From Welwitschia mirabilis (taxonomy: Eukaryota > Gnetophyta > Gnetopsida > Welwitschiales), in contig JBOZIK010000001.1 in the NCBI GenBank assembly GCA_051453625.1, positions 5,169,696-5,233,695 on the forward strand: a stretch of 64,000 nt of DNA, written 5' to 3'. This document shows, piece after piece, positions 45,616 through 58,619 of this stretch. The translations under genes were made by a program, and so were the position numbers. Numbering within the stretch: the stretch's first letter is position 1; the number at the start of each line of letters is the position of its first letter. Below the pieces are notes generated by a model. That model saw only the letters and a list, made by a program, of their open reading frames with translations, was not told the origin of the DNA and did not search any database.

Positions 45616-48600
45616 CTCTCTTTCCAATTTATTATGGTTCTACTTATGCTTATTTTAGCAATTTTTGATTCATCTGAATCATTGAATCATCCTTTAATTT
45701 TGGTTTTTTTCTTTATTATATTCATCATCTTTAAAACTATTTTTCCTTTAGTTTTTATTTATGAATTAGTAGGATATTAACAATTTAAAACTTCATTTCT
45801 TCTAGTTTAAATATCTTATTTCATAAGGTATTTTATTTTGATGGCTAGCGTTTTCATTTGACTTTAATACTTTAACTTAAACTTGTTTCATCTTATCTAA
45901 AAATTATTTCTTTTTATTACTTCATCTTATTTTAATAACATTTTTTAATTATTTATTTTGTATTAGGGCTTGTTTTTTCAATTGGATGAAGTTATTGAAA
46001 ACAAACATAAATACTTTACATAACTTCATTGCTTTCATTACTTTAGTATGAAAAGAAGAATATTTATAAGGCAAAATTTGTTATTCATTAATATATGAAA
46101 TTTTTTTCTAATATTTAAAGGATCTTTCAACTTGACTTTTAGGTATTTTTCACTTTTAATATAGTTAGTAGCTTTTTCAATATCCTACTCTCATTAGTTA
46201 TGTTGTGTTTCCTTTACAATTTCTAGTTTACAACATGTTACTTACTTGGGTACTTGTCTTGATTTCTAATAAATCTCTTTAAGTTGTTTTTCCAATTATT
46301 CATTTTAATCATGAAGCTAATTAATGTTGTTCTATGCCTCGTTAAGATTTTTTACTTATTTTATTAATCCTTCAAAATCTATGACTTCTTTCATTCAAGC
46401 TAATCAACCTAATGTTTTGTTTCATAACCTGTTTTCATAATTATTTATAGTTTTATTTTAGCATGATTAGTTTTACTTTATACTATTTGTATACATAATA
46501 AATTTTTATTTTATATTTTTTAAAATTTTAAAATAATTTCATCTAAAATTTTTACTTTTTTTAACCTTATTTAATTCTTCCTAAGCTTTTTATACTACTA
46601 TTGAAAAACTCTCATATTATATTTTTAAAGTTTTTCCTTGATAGTTTACTCTATTTTTAGCATTTTAATCCTCTAGGCATATACATTTTACCTAGACTTC
46701 TTTAGTAGTAAGCATTTCCAAAATTGTATTATTGTTAGTTAGCTCGTCTTTATTGTTCTCTTTAATCCAAAAATGCACTAATTTTTGTAATGCTTATTGT
46801 TTCCATTTTCAGCATGTATTTCTACTACTTTGGTATAGATTATTGGGTTTTTTTTTAAGATCCTTGGGGAATGGGTTTACTATGATTTTAGTAAAATAAT
46901 TAAAAGTGTAAAATCCATGTTTTACTTTAGCTAGTAGTAGCTGTATGCTAACCTCAGGCTTTTACATAAAATTGATACTTTTTAGTTGAGTGTAATAATA
47001 GGGATTATCTCTATGAGCAGTTAAGTCTATGTTCTATACTTTTTCCTACTACATTGATAACTTCATTTTCTCTACAAGGTGCTTTCATTTAGTAGTAGCT
47101 ATATTAGTGATTGTTTTAGTGATTTGTCTTATCAAAACATGCTCTTTGTGCTATAGGGAGGAGTTTCGCACATCAAAAAATAGTGTTAGTCTAGTAAAAT
47201 ACTATGCTCTTTCTGAGAAGGGAAACATGTTATCTAACATTTTCCTTAATCTTCATCTTCATTGCCTTATTGTTTTCTTGTAAAAATGTTGTATAGTGAT
47301 TAATTAGAGTCTTTGATAAACACAGCAATAAAGTAAAAAACGTTTTTATAATATTCTTTGGTAGCTTATAATTTGAAACCAAGTTCTTTTGAGCAATCCA
47401 AATTGGAATCCTAGTTCATGAGCTATACGCTTTATAATGTTCTTCTAGAGGGATTCACTTAAGCAAAATTGCTAATTATTATAATATTATACCATGATAA
47501 AATAATGATTTCTAATTAATATTAGTTTAATATTTTAAATTTTGTAGATGTACACTAAGATTATTATGGCTAAATAAAATAAAATAAATAGTTATCTCCT
47601 TGGTAAAGGCAGAATGAAATAATTACAGTTTCTACCACAAACATGACATCATCTTTATAGAAGGCATGATTCTTGTCAAAAATGATTCAACAAACCCTTT
47701 GTAAAATGGAGAAATACAAATACATTAATGGTTAATTTGGAATGATATTAGATCCACTCAAAAATTAATTTAAAAATAAATAACAAACATTCTTATTTTC
47801 ATATGGTAGTTTTATTTTTGCTTTATCAAGTTTTCTATTAGTCAGTGTTTATCAAAGATTCTAAGAATAACATGATGCAATTCTAGAATTAACCTATATC
47901 TTTCAAATATATTTATTTTTTGAACATTTATTAATTCATTAGAGTATGTACTTAGCCAAAATAATAGATGTATTTTTGTAAGATTATCTAGTACAAAATT
48001 TAGAAAAAATGATCATAACCAACCTGCTTGATCTTCTTGATGTTTTTAGTGTTCTTAAATTAGGGCATATGTTGGTTGCATTATTCCTAGTGAAATTAAA
48101 GGTTTATTTCCAATACTTCTACTACTTCAATATATGCTTCAATTAGTTTAAAGTATTTTAATCTATGCTTCTATAAACTACTACTAGTAACAGGCATAGA
48201 GTTATGAATAAGTTTAACAATAAAATGGCATATAAAATGGATGAGGAAAATGAATGGAAAGAACAATACAAAACATAGTGTCATTATATATAAAATGTGA
48301 AAAAACACTATAGCAAGTGATGTAAGATTTACTCATAAACATAACAAAGAAGACATTGTAGAATATAAAAATGTAAAGACAATTTAAGCTCTGTAATAGT
48401 ATAAAGGTTAAAAAATGAGCTTAAATCTTGAACTTTTATAAACTTATTATGAGTTTTACTATGCAATATGTCAAACAATTTTGGAAATATCATTTGGTTT
48501 ATATTTTAATTAATTTAATAAGATATTTATTATTAAATCTGTTAAAGTATGATATGTTAATTTTGTTAAATGTGCATTATGAATACACATCCATATTATT

Positions 48601-49448
48601 TATTAAATAAAAGACAAAATGAAATTATGCTAGCACTGTTTCATTACAAATTATTTTGGAAGTAAAAATATGAAAATTGGATTTTTTTTAATTTCATAAT
48701 GGAGGAAAATATAACTTTTTATTCTATCTGATCTCTAGATTTAACACTTCAGTAGTTGAAAAGTCTTATCTTCATTAAATAAGAACAACGTCAGGTATCA
48801 ACTTCTTAGTTTCATTGCTTTATCACTAGATGTTCGAGTAGATGCTTATAAAACATCTCTAAGTTATTGTATTTCTATATATTATTAAATTGAGTTTGTG
48901 TGATTTGTTGCTTCATAATATAAGATCATAGTGCTTCAGCTATGATACCCAGTTCCTCTTTATTCATTGATGCTTTATAAAATTTTAGTGTTTCATAGAT
49001 GAATATCTCTTTCTTAATCTTATTAATATTTATCTTGCTCTTAGTTTATCCCTTTAGCTTTGTTAACTAAGATTATAGGCCATTGATATTTAATAAGGTT
49101 ATCTTCTAATTTTGATAAAGAATAAATCATTAGGCAATATAAGAACTAATTTCTTCTATGCTTAACTATCTTAATTTCTATAGCCTTTAAAACCTTAACA
49201 CTAGATGAAATGACATTACCTCCTTCTCTCTTATATATTTTTAACATTACATGAATTATTATGATGTCAATTTAGGTCACAACTTCTATGAGAACTAAAA
49301 TTGGTTAACATTATTAGATAATAAAATAGAAGAATTTATTTTGTTTCATTAATAGTAACAACCATCTATGGTAACTCTTCCTTTAAGGTTTTATTAATGA
49401 ATTTCACTTCTACTACCACTCATGCTTTAGGAATAATTCATATCATGT

Positions 49449-49882
49449 TGGAAATAAGTATAGAAGTTTAGTTTGTTCCATTAGTAGCAAAATAAATAAT
49501 AAAGAAAGCAAACTTTGATAAATTTAAAGTATTATTTAATAATTAATAATTAATATTTAAACATTACTATAAAGAGTCTTCATCTTCAACTAATATAGTA
49601 GATTAATAAATAATATTATGCTATTTTTAGGTAAGTAGTTTATGGACGAACCATTTACTTGAGTCTTAAACTTTTATAACTATAAGTGTTTCATCACACT
49701 TTGTTTGACTCAATACAATGTTTGTTGCATAAGTTATTCTTTTCGGAATGAATGTTTTTAGTCTATATCGTATTTCTTTAAGTAGGAAGAATTACACCTT
49801 TGGCTGTAGAATGAAACATGTTACTTCATGTTTTATTAATCAAGTTAAGAAATGCTAAGTCAATTTAGTTAACTTTCTAACA
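49449..49882 (-). repeat. right LTR of the element inside LINE-2
   Basis: Partner of 45301-45615. A related segment, ATAGAAGAATTTATTTTGTT, also occurs at about 49330, so part of the LTR is repeated just outside it. Confidence 0.55.
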
Positions 49883-50300
49883 GTTATTATCTATTGCTTA
49901 TGCTAAAACTTCCCAAGTAGATATAACATTTTTAATACTATATCTCCTTTTAACAAAATTAGTCTACTTAATACAAATGATATTATATATAATACTCTTT
50001 ATTTTGTTAGCTAGAAATTTTAATTAATATTCTATATGAAACATTAAGTGGAGTAGTTAATCTTTGTATCAAAATGGTGTGTAAATCAATTCACTTTGGT
50101 AGATAGATGATATTCTAATTAAGCTTTAAACTTAAGCTACCTTTATGAAATACTTTTTGAACTATCCCAAAGTTTTTTTTGATAATATCCCACGTGTTTT
50201 TATAAACTTTAATAGACAAACAATCAATTCTTGGAGCCTTATCCTTATCCATTTCAAATCTAGCTATCTTTAACTCATCCTCTATAATATGTTTCTTCAA
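49883..50300 (-). pseudogene. LINE-2 reverse transcriptase, first half
   Basis: The open stretch 50300-50115 reads ELKIARFEMDKDKAPRIDCL and YKNTWDIIKKNFGIVQ, matching ExEIxxAxFxMxxDKAPGPDGF and WxIIxxDL. It continues with IIYLPK, RLTTPLNVSYRILIKISS (usual FRPIxLCNVxYKIIxKI), TNFVKRRYSIKNVISTWEVL and AIDNN, where the insertion begins. Together with 44300-45300 it gives most of an RT. Confidence 0.85.
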
Positions 50301-51796
50301 GCTTTAATGATGGAGATATAAAACTTTCTATTATATAAAGTTAACATTTTAATAATGAGATAATATTGAAAATCATAGAATTTAAACTCCTTAGTAAAGT
50401 ACTTTGCTAAGTAACTTAAAATGGCTTGAGGATTAAAGTGTAATGAATCATTAATTTAAGTTTACCTAAATGGAAAATAAGAAAGACGTCTCTTAAGAAA
50501 ACTTAAAAATATCTTTAATATTAACATCTTGAATGTTAAGCCAAGAAACTCTACTCTAAATAGAAGAACTTTTACAAAAGAAATTTCTTTAAAGGTATTC
50601 AAGTGCTTATTAATGTTTGAAAAATATTTATGAAAATGATGATTAGAAGGATCTTGTTCTATAGTAATGAAAATTGGTGGAATACAGTATTAAATATTTA
50701 AATATACTTTAGTTAATTCTAGTAGCCATTTGTTTACCAACATGTTTAGAATGATTTCAAATATGACATATAACATAGATTCCCTATGTAATTCATCTAA
50801 TATAGGCACTTGAATGAGGCTCTGTATTCCATAAAATATGAAAAATAGTTATGCTTATATTAGAATTATATACATTTCCATCTAATTTAAATAGAGAATA
50901 ATAATTTCTCTTAACTAAATATCTAAAGTCAATTTATAAACAAATAGCATAATAATTTGATAATAAGCATTTATTTTAAACTTTAACTTAAAAAATAATT
51001 TTAAAAATAAATAAAATAAAACATAAAATTTATTCATCAATAAATACTATGATGATGTCCTAATGAAAAATATAAGCAAGTATAAAAATATTCCTCATGA
51101 GATAATTGACATTATCGAAAGTAATTAATAAGATCAAAATGTTCTTTAAGAGAAGGTTAGAATATTTTTTCCTAAGGAATTTATTTAGAAAGAGGATTTT
51201 CCAATCTTATTAAATAAATTCTCAATCATATTAAAATCTGAACCAAGAATCTAAGGAGTATTTAAAAGAGAGTAAGTTAACTCGAACCATAAAGTAGTTT
51301 ATTTAGAATATTTATTTAGATCACAAATGAAGTGAATTTCAAAAACTGCATAAGTAGAACAAAGGAGCATCTAGCTACATATCTTTAATAATTATGAGCT
51401 TTTGAACTAATTTTCATGTTGTAATGAATGATATAAGAATGACCTCCGCTAGTACAACTCTTTATGGTAAATGTAACACCATTTTTAATAAATCAATTTC
51501 TAATGCAAGTCATTTCTTCTTAAGAGATATTAAGCTTTTTATAGTAATATAAAATGAGTGGATAAGGTACATTTCTGAATGAAATTCCTACGTCCCCCCT
51601 TCCCCCCCTATTTTTTACTTAATAGAAGGCTTTTTGTGAGTTCTTAGACATTTCAAGAATGTATAATCATGGATACATGGAGAATGAAATTTTAAATATT
51701 TCAAAAACATATAATCATGGGCATGTAAAGAACGAGGCCTCATTAGGTAAATTAATGATTAGGTTGTAATGAAGTTCTATGTGATTCTTGTAGTTT
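50301..51796 (-). pseudogene. LINE-2 endonuclease and linker
   Basis: TPxILGSDFNMIENLFNKIG (ILGSDFNMI at 51224-51250) matches PWILGGDFNMIxxxxDKxGG of APE-type endonucleases. SRVSWLNIQDVNIKD near 50520-50570 fits the SRxxWLxxGDxNTKFFH segment before RT. The N-terminal part lies toward the 546-N gap. A C-rich run (51593-51609) lies within it. Confidence 0.75.
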
Positions 51797-52342
51797 NNNN
51801 NNNNNNNNNNNNNNNNNNNNNNNNNNNNNNNNNNNNNNNNNNNNNNNNNNNNNNNNNNNNNNNNNNNNNNNNNNNNNNNNNNNNNNNNNNNNNNNNNNNN
51901 NNNNNNNNNNNNNNNNNNNNNNNNNNNNNNNNNNNNNNNNNNNNNNNNNNNNNNNNNNNNNNNNNNNNNNNNNNNNNNNNNNNNNNNNNNNNNNNNNNNN
52001 NNNNNNNNNNNNNNNNNNNNNNNNNNNNNNNNNNNNNNNNNNNNNNNNNNNNNNNNNNNNNNNNNNNNNNNNNNNNNNNNNNNNNNNNNNNNNNNNNNNN
52101 NNNNNNNNNNNNNNNNNNNNNNNNNNNNNNNNNNNNNNNNNNNNNNNNNNNNNNNNNNNNNNNNNNNNNNNNNNNNNNNNNNNNNNNNNNNNNNNNNNNN
52201 NNNNNNNNNNNNNNNNNNNNNNNNNNNNNNNNNNNNNNNNNNNNNNNNNNNNNNNNNNNNNNNNNNNNNNNNNNNNNNNNNNNNNNNNNNNNNNNNNNNN
52301 NNNNNNNNNNNNNNNNNNNNNNNNNNNNNNNNNNNNNNNNNN
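51797..52342. other. assembly gap, 546 N
   Basis: Lies between the endonuclease and ORF1 of LINE-2, so it probably hides the ORF1-ORF2 junction. Confidence 0.98.
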
Positions 52343-53060
52343 AAATTAACTAAAAGTTTGGATTTTTTTTTCAAATATTTTATAACAAGATAAGTGCTTT
52401 AATTAAAACAAACTTAATTTTCATTAAAGGTCCATCAAGATTAGATTCTATATGAGAATCCTCAATTGTAACCTATTCTATATATAGTTTTTTTTATTCT
52501 TTATAGCACCATTTATAATAAAAGCATGTGCATTTTGTGGAACTAGAGATTTCTTGAATAAAGAAGCTTCATTAATTTCCCTTTACTAGATGTATAAGAT
52601 TAGACATTTTGACCCTTTGGTATTATTTTAATTTTCATAACCAAATGAGGTATTTTGAGAAAAAAGAAACCATAAAGCAAAATAATTTTCTACCTTATTA
52701 TTAAAAAGTTTAATGGTGGATGACTTCTAAATGGGATAATGGTTAAACAAATGGTCTTCTTTATGACAATAATTGTAAAAGTTTAAAGTATTAAATAACT
52801 TATTACATGTGGAAGATTAAACAACTTATTATTAATGGGTAACAACATAAACTTTAAGGGATAAAACTTTCTTTCTATTATTTAAATATATATCAAGTTT
52901 CAAGTAAGGGGAAAAAAATTGACTATTAGTAACTAGTCTAAGAACCTTAACCATTTTAGGCTTAAATTTATTAAAAATAAGAGGCAAATCTAACAACTCC
53001 ATAAACAAGGTAAATTATAATGTTTTTAAGCATTAATATCAAAATTTATTTCTCATTGTC
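52343..53060 (-). pseudogene. LINE-2 ORF1 remnant with zinc knuckle
   Basis: At 52734-52780 the minus strand reads FYNYCHKEDHLFNHYP. Its spacing is that of CxxCxxxxHxxxxC, but the first and last Cys are Tyr (TGT to TAT). Upstream, LVYGVVRFASYF and LKLDIYLNNRKKVLSLKVYV resemble the end of the DUF4283-type domain before the knuckle. ORF1 binds LINE RNA. Confidence 0.62.
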
Positions 53061-55200
53061 AAAACTATTAAAATAGTGTGGCAATGAATAGAAGTACGTA
53101 AAGAAATAGCTTTAAAAAATTCAACTAATCAAACATAAGCAAAGCATTATGCATGAAAAGCTATGATATCATGAAATATTGAAAAAACAAGATTGAAAGA
53201 TAATCAAAGATTTGTAAGAAAATATATCACAAGGAAAGATTAGCAAGATGTTACTTAAATAAGACATCAAATAAGATAAAATCAAAATTATACCTACATT
53301 CTACTTTAGAATCATATTATTAGTATCCTTGAGAGATATGCTAAATAATGTTTATAATATTTGAATCTATGATACAGAGGGTGAGATTATTATAAAGTTT
53401 ACACCCCTTGCATTGTCTAGTTACTCGAAATCCTATATAATTCACATTCAGATCTTTATAGTTATAGAAAAACCCTTGGTTTACATCATCAAATATTCAC
53501 AACTATAGAAAAACCTCTCTAATTCACATCCTAATACTTTAATTTTTTATCATATTTTTTAACTTAAATAGATCCTTTTAAATAAAGTAAATTTACAAAG
53601 TCAAATGTAAATTATTGAAATAGTAAAGAAGATATGTAATATGAATTACTTTAATATTCTAAAGTGCTTGAAAAATTTATAAATTTACATAAAATAGGTA
53701 GTTTTAAGTTAATAAAGCTTAAAGATAAAATTCTATACTCATTTTTAATGTCATTAATTAGTTGATCATAGCATTTTTTTATTTTTTTTAAAGTCATGAT
53801 TTATCTTGAGAACCAACTATTTTCTATTAGTGCGTTATGATAACTACACCCCTAAAGGTTGTTTCTTTAGTAGTAAAAATATTTTTATAAAAAGAAAGAG
53901 TAAAAGAAAACTAGAAAAACAATCTTTAAATACTAAAATTTATTTATCCTAATAGATGTAAAACATTTATATTAAAATGAAATAAAATACATCAAATAAA
54001 GTTCATTAAGTTTTCAAAGGAGATAACCCATTATGGTATTTTCCTATATAAAAGTCCTAAAAATAAAGCTTAAAATCTTTTAGAACTTGAATCCTAATCT
54101 CTTAGAAAATTCTAAAATTAAAATGAGTTTATTAATAATGAATAAAAACTATTCACTTTTTTAAAGGTAAAAAAGGAATCGTATTTAAAGATTATGTTTT
54201 TGAATGAGAAAGTCCTTCCTTTGTAATAAGGAGATGCACGGACATTCAATCATAGGATCATAAATTCCCTTAACTAGTAAATCAATTTGGGAAATTTAAT
54301 TATTTAATAATATTTTCTCACTTTTAGAAAAAGCTATAAGAACCACTTCAAAAAAAAATTAGTATCATGTGAGATAAAATAAATAAATGATGTTGTAAGA
54401 AAAAAGGGCATTAATGTGCTAGCTTGTTTTATGTTATTATAATTAAGTTGATAGAATAAAGTTAAAAATATATAAACTTTGAGGAATTAAAGAAACATAA
54501 TTAAATTCTATTATTGGCTTACATCATAAAGTATCAAATTGGTAATCATCTACACCAAATTGACAAATAGACATGTATTTATGTCGAGGATTAAGAGAAA
54601 ATTGAAACTTAAGATGGAATTTAAAAAAATTATTCTAAATATTGGTTTGGATTTTTAAACAAATTTAAAATTTAAAATGATGACTAATATAATAATATTA
54701 AAATATACCTATGATATCTTATGATCATGTAATATTTCTAGCTATCAAATGTATCTTATTTATCTATAAATTATACAACATTTATGAGTAGGTTGTAACT
54801 ATTAGAATATTTAACAAAGATAAAGAGTCATCTCTTCATATATAGAGTTTTATCCTAATATGAGTATTAAGGGTCTTTTCCCCCTCAAAAATAAGTTGTA
54901 TGTAGTAACCAAGCAGAAAAGAATTTACAAAATCCCTCTTAGTAGGGAAGAAAAACACATTCTAGAAAAATTGAATTTTGAAATTCTAGTTAAACAAAGA
55001 AGTAATAGGAAATTAGCACAAACTATCAAGAACTAACTATTTATCACTTTTAAATTGCTTATATCTTGGTAGCTATAAACTTGGATATTGTTGAATTTAG
55101 GATATTGATAAACTAATAAAAAACAATAGCATAAGATAAAGGCTAAGGGTAAAATAACTTGAAGATTTGTATAGATATTAACATTTTATAAGATATCATC
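53061..55200. other. AT-rich sequence, nothing recognised
   Basis: No open frame of note, RNA gene or repeat seen. It may include the 5' part of LINE-2. Confidence 0.4.
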
Positions 55201-55399
55201 TTTTGTATCATTGAATGCATTTATTATAGTGCATGAGATGATACATTATTCTTAGGCATTATTTATCTAAGATGTCCTTAACCTAATTAAGAATCTTTAT
55301 TTTTTATAATGTCTTATTTCCTTTGCGTTTGCTTTTATCCATGTGCTAGTATAGGATCAACTTCTTCTAGGATTTAAGAATAAGATTAATGGAGGCTTT

Positions 55400-56280
55400 T
55401 AAACTTAAAACTAGGTCCTTGTAATGGTTCCTCCAAATTTTAATTTAGATGAGCTTGTATAATTCTATCTCTCTACTCTTTTCTCATACTTCCTCTTCCA
55501 TCGAATGCTCAACATTCTTCTTAGGATCTAGTATATCCTCCATATCGTACTCATCACAGGAATTAATCCAAGTACTAGAGAAGCTACCACTACTACTAGA
55601 GTACATGCCCTACTTTTCTCTCCTTAGAACTTCTTTAAACTAAATCCTAGAATTATCTCTGTTTTTATCATTCATTCCTTGAGCTTTGTCATTATCAATA
55701 CTTATCTAAATATGGGGAGCTATTACTTAATTCTTCATGCCTAAGGGATAGACTATGGATTTAGACTATAGTAGGGCTACTTTCATGGAGATTCTATAGT
55801 AAGGATATCCCTTTCCTAGCATTTTTAAAACCTTCAAAGACACCATCTATAGTGATTGAAATCCTTACCTTAGGCCTAGTAGGTGATTTTAGTGTACCAC
55901 CCTTCACAACTAAAGCCTTTTTAATGTAAGAAACCAAGTCCCTATGAGAGACAAAAGCCTTGAATTTTCTCTATTCCCTTATTTGATCTTGAGATTCTTT
56001 ACTAACTAATTTTATATTAGCTCACCCCTTAGTAATTCCAATTTAGGACTTATCCATTGATCTTCTTTTCCTTTGTGCATCTTGCTATGATCCTCCACTT
56101 GCTTCCTGAGATATACCTTCTAGTTCTTATGCCTAATATCTGCTTCTACTTCCTCTAATACCCTAGGCCCTAAAGATTTACCTCATGTGGATTGCTTCTA
56201 TTAAATCTTGGGGATTCTTCTTCTTAAGCTTTTTATCTTTTGAATAAGATTAGAATACTTACCTACTAATTTTTGCTAGA
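55400..56280 (-). pseudogene. unidentified decayed reading frame
   Basis: The minus strand contains a protein-like stretch at 55700-56000: KESQDQIREYRKFKAFVSHR, DLVSYIKKALVVKGGTLKSP, PKVRISITIDGVFEGFKNAR, with no stop for about 70 codons, then IHSLSLRHEELSNSSPYLDK after stops. Base composition is less AT-rich than around it. It lies 3' of the LINE-3 zf-RVT in element orientation. It could be a C-terminal extension, an ORF1 of another LINE, or a gene fragment; the IDGVFEG part loosely recalls the NxDGAxxG start of RNase H, which I would not rely on. Confidence 0.4.
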
Positions 56281-56509
56281 GTTTCTTGGTTAGAAAACAT
56301 GAAAGATTAATTTTCCTTTTCTCTCTTAGTATATGAAGAAAATATAAATAAATACCTTGCATCTCATAGTGATTCCCCTTGTGGATGAGATATTTATTGA
56401 TAAATTTTACTAGAAGATCTTATGAAGACTATAGTAAGGATTTCTGAATGTAAGCATTTTTCTCCCATAGAGATTTTTATGTAGAAAGTAGTCTAAATTA
56501 TTGTACCTA

Positions 56510-56610
56510 ATAAATGAGGGAAAAATAAAATTCCTTTCCTCTTTTGAGACTACAAACTCCATACCTAACATAGGAGATATGGGAATATTATGCCTCTTTT
56601 AAAGTAATTT
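56510..56610 (-). pseudogene. LINE-3 zf-RVT remnant
   Basis: RGIIFPYLLCxVWSL and KGILFFPHLLGTI fit RGxxxxxxCxxC...E...HLFFxC loosely. It stands at the expected distance from the RT core. Confidence 0.45.
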
Positions 56611-57649
56611 TCCCTCCTTAACAAAGTTTCTCACATTGAAATGGGGCTTATTTTTCAAGTTTGTTAGCCAGTCATAGATTGTAATTTCTATAATTCACCA
56701 TAGTTTTGCATTTCCTTAGTATAGTCACAAATTCACAGGGTCATGACTAGGATGTAGACCCATCATGGGAACTTAATCTAAGTCTTATGTTGAATACGGC
56801 AGAGGATTTCAAGTGTACTAAGACCTTTAATTTTAAACACTTATGTGTTTTTTGTGATTTAGATATGATAAATGATAATTTCTATGTCTTTACCTTTATT
56901 AGAGCATATGTCACTTCAACGTAAAGTTCACCTAAGTTTTGCCCAAATTAACTTGGTCCCTATACAATCCCAGAATATTTTTTTTTTTTTTTTTGGTCTT
57001 GGTGTACTTACAAAAGTTGAAATCCTCTATAATATAAAGAGCTCTCCTTCTTAGGCTAGAAACCATTAAAATTTTACCTTTCAATAGGAGTCATTTAATG
57101 ACTTCATATTTTCTTATTAGATAGTTCTTGAAAGCCTATATAGAAGGGGATCCTCATTGTACTTGAGTAACATAAATCTCTTTAGAGTAAAGGGTTCTTT
57201 ATTAATTATTCTCTATTCTAAGCTAGATCATTTTGTTGGGATCCATTTATTTCTAAGTTCACCTAGATTTAGAATGGCATCACCAATTTCCTAGCCTCTA
57301 CTTTTTGGAATAAACCACCTACTCTAGCAGTTTTTAACTTAGCTCTTACATGTTCTTTCAGCCAGTCATTCACTAGCCTAAGACGTTTTAAGTCCTTGAG
57401 GATGTGGCCATTTAAAATTATTAATTTTTAAAGGAAATGTTTTTCTTACCTAGATTTTAGATGTTTCACATTTCTAACTCTTTTCTATCTTTACATATGG
57501 ATATGCAGAAGAGGGAATTCCCCTTACTTGAATTCCTAGTTTCAACATTTTTGGCTTAAAATATTCATTTAAAAATTCTTATCTCACTTCTAATTTTTCG
57601 ATAATCTTTATTTGAGCGAAAAATACAGTCCTTTATATATTAAATCCCC

Positions 57650-58560
57650 TAACTACAAATCCTATTAGACTTGTAATATTTTCCCAAGTTGATACATGGT
57701 TGCTTCCATTCCTTTTTCTATCTTATTGAATGAAATTACAAATTATCCTATCAAGAAAGTTCTTGATTTGCTCTGATAGCACTCCCACGACACTATACCT
57801 TGCTATAGCTATTAAAACTATGTTAGCCAAAATGATTTTTTCTTTGCTAGTAAAAAATAGAAAAACCTAGTTATTGCACCTTCTTTCCAACTTTTGGATT
57901 AGACTTCTAAATACCTATAATTAAACATGGAGATTTATAGGTAGGCATTCTTGTCCTTGCCTCTTTTAATTTTCATCATTCTACAAATTTCCTCCTAATC
58001 ACTCCTCTAAGTATGATACAATAAGCTCTACTTTTAGACTAGTTAATTTCTAAATCAAAATCTTTTCTGAGCCTATCTAATACTCTTTTTATGGATCTAA
58101 TTTATTGAATGTGAGAATATAAAAATATCATTATGAATATCTATGCCTATACTTCTATTTTCTCTTAAGTAATCTTAAAGACAGTTAAGTAATAATAAAT
58201 AAGTAGGAATCCAAACAATCTTCCTATCTTAGACCTATTCTTATAGAAAAATACCCATGAATCCATTTATTAATTTTAAGGATAGATCTGATTGAACTTT
58301 GTATACACAAACTAAGCTTAATAAATTTTCTTGAAAATCTTTATTTCTTAAAAGATGTTTAAGAAACTTTCAAAAAATACTGTTATAATCCTTCTTAATA
58401 TTAAGTTTGAGGATATAGCCCTTGAATATTTCCTTAGCTTAAAAAGGGAATGAAAATTTTATGATTAAGAATGCTCTAATCTAGAATCCCCTTACCTTCC
58501 AAAGAAAAATTTTGACAAGGTTGAAAGCATAGTGCTTTTTCATTCATTGGGAAATTTCTT
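57650..58560 (-). pseudogene. LINE-3 reverse transcriptase
   Basis: Right to left: FSLEGKGILDxSILNHKIF (usual GFxxGRxIxDNxLxAxExxH), ILKLNIKKDYNSIFxKFL (58372-58415; usual LKLDxxKAYDxVxWxFL, Asp to Asn), FQENLLSLVCVYKVQSDLSL, a garbled RQGDPL region, IHNDIFIFS (58112-58138; usual FADDxLxFx, first Asp to Asn). Then FRSLIQKLERRCNNxVFLFF and IILANIVLIAIARYSVVGVL (57780-57930; usual WKxxxLSxGGRxTLIxSxLxxIPxYxM). Confidence 0.85.
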
Positions 58561-58619
58561 TACACATAATAGTGACTAAAGGATCATAATCTATGATGCT
58601 TTTGAAGTTTGTATATATC

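Larger units (their letters stand above)
45301..49882 (-). mobile_element. LTR-flanked element inside LINE-2, no recognised coding
   Basis: Direct repeats at 45301-45615 and 49449-49882 begin TGAAAACAAG/TGGAAATAAG and end CTAGTA/CTAACA. LINE-2 RT reads up to 49883 (WEVLAxAIDNN) and resumes at 45300 (MLIKTxLFLDL), so these are the insertion borders. On the minus strand a TGATATGAA stretch lies 3 bases from the right LTR (like the initiator-Met primer site TGGTATCAG), and GGAAAGAGAG abuts the left LTR as a polypurine tract. That would make it a copia-like element. The 3.8-kb interior shows no clear gag or pol; the best trace is FDKNHAFYKDD near 47700, as before the GAG-pre-integrase domain. Confidence 0.6.
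43561..53060 (-). mobile_element. LINE-2, plant L1-type, with a nested LTR element
   Basis: On the minus strand: ORF1 knuckle (52.75 kb), endonuclease (51.2 kb), RT start (50.3 kb), RT interrupted by an insertion at 49882-45301, then RT continuation and C-terminal part down to 43587. It belongs to a different LINE group from LINE-1, with a TWExL segment before the first catalytic motif. The left end meets the copy-2 LTR. Confidence 0.82.
56400..58600 (-). mobile_element. LINE-3, RT part of a plant L1-type LINE
   Basis: The minus strand carries RT and C-terminal motifs in order from 58.55 to 56.5 kb. There is no endonuclease or ORF1, because the right end meets copia-2 near 58600. It is truncated and decayed. 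Confidence 0.82.

Noticed and set aside
47029-47283. 84-codon plus-strand ORF with hydrophobic segments
   Set aside because: It lies inside a degraded LTR-flanked element that appears to run on the minus strand, and composition alone explains the hydrophobicity in AT-rich DNA.
51715-52374. Long open frames on both strands across the 546-N gap
   Set aside because: They consist almost wholly of undetermined residues and only look open because N cannot form stops.
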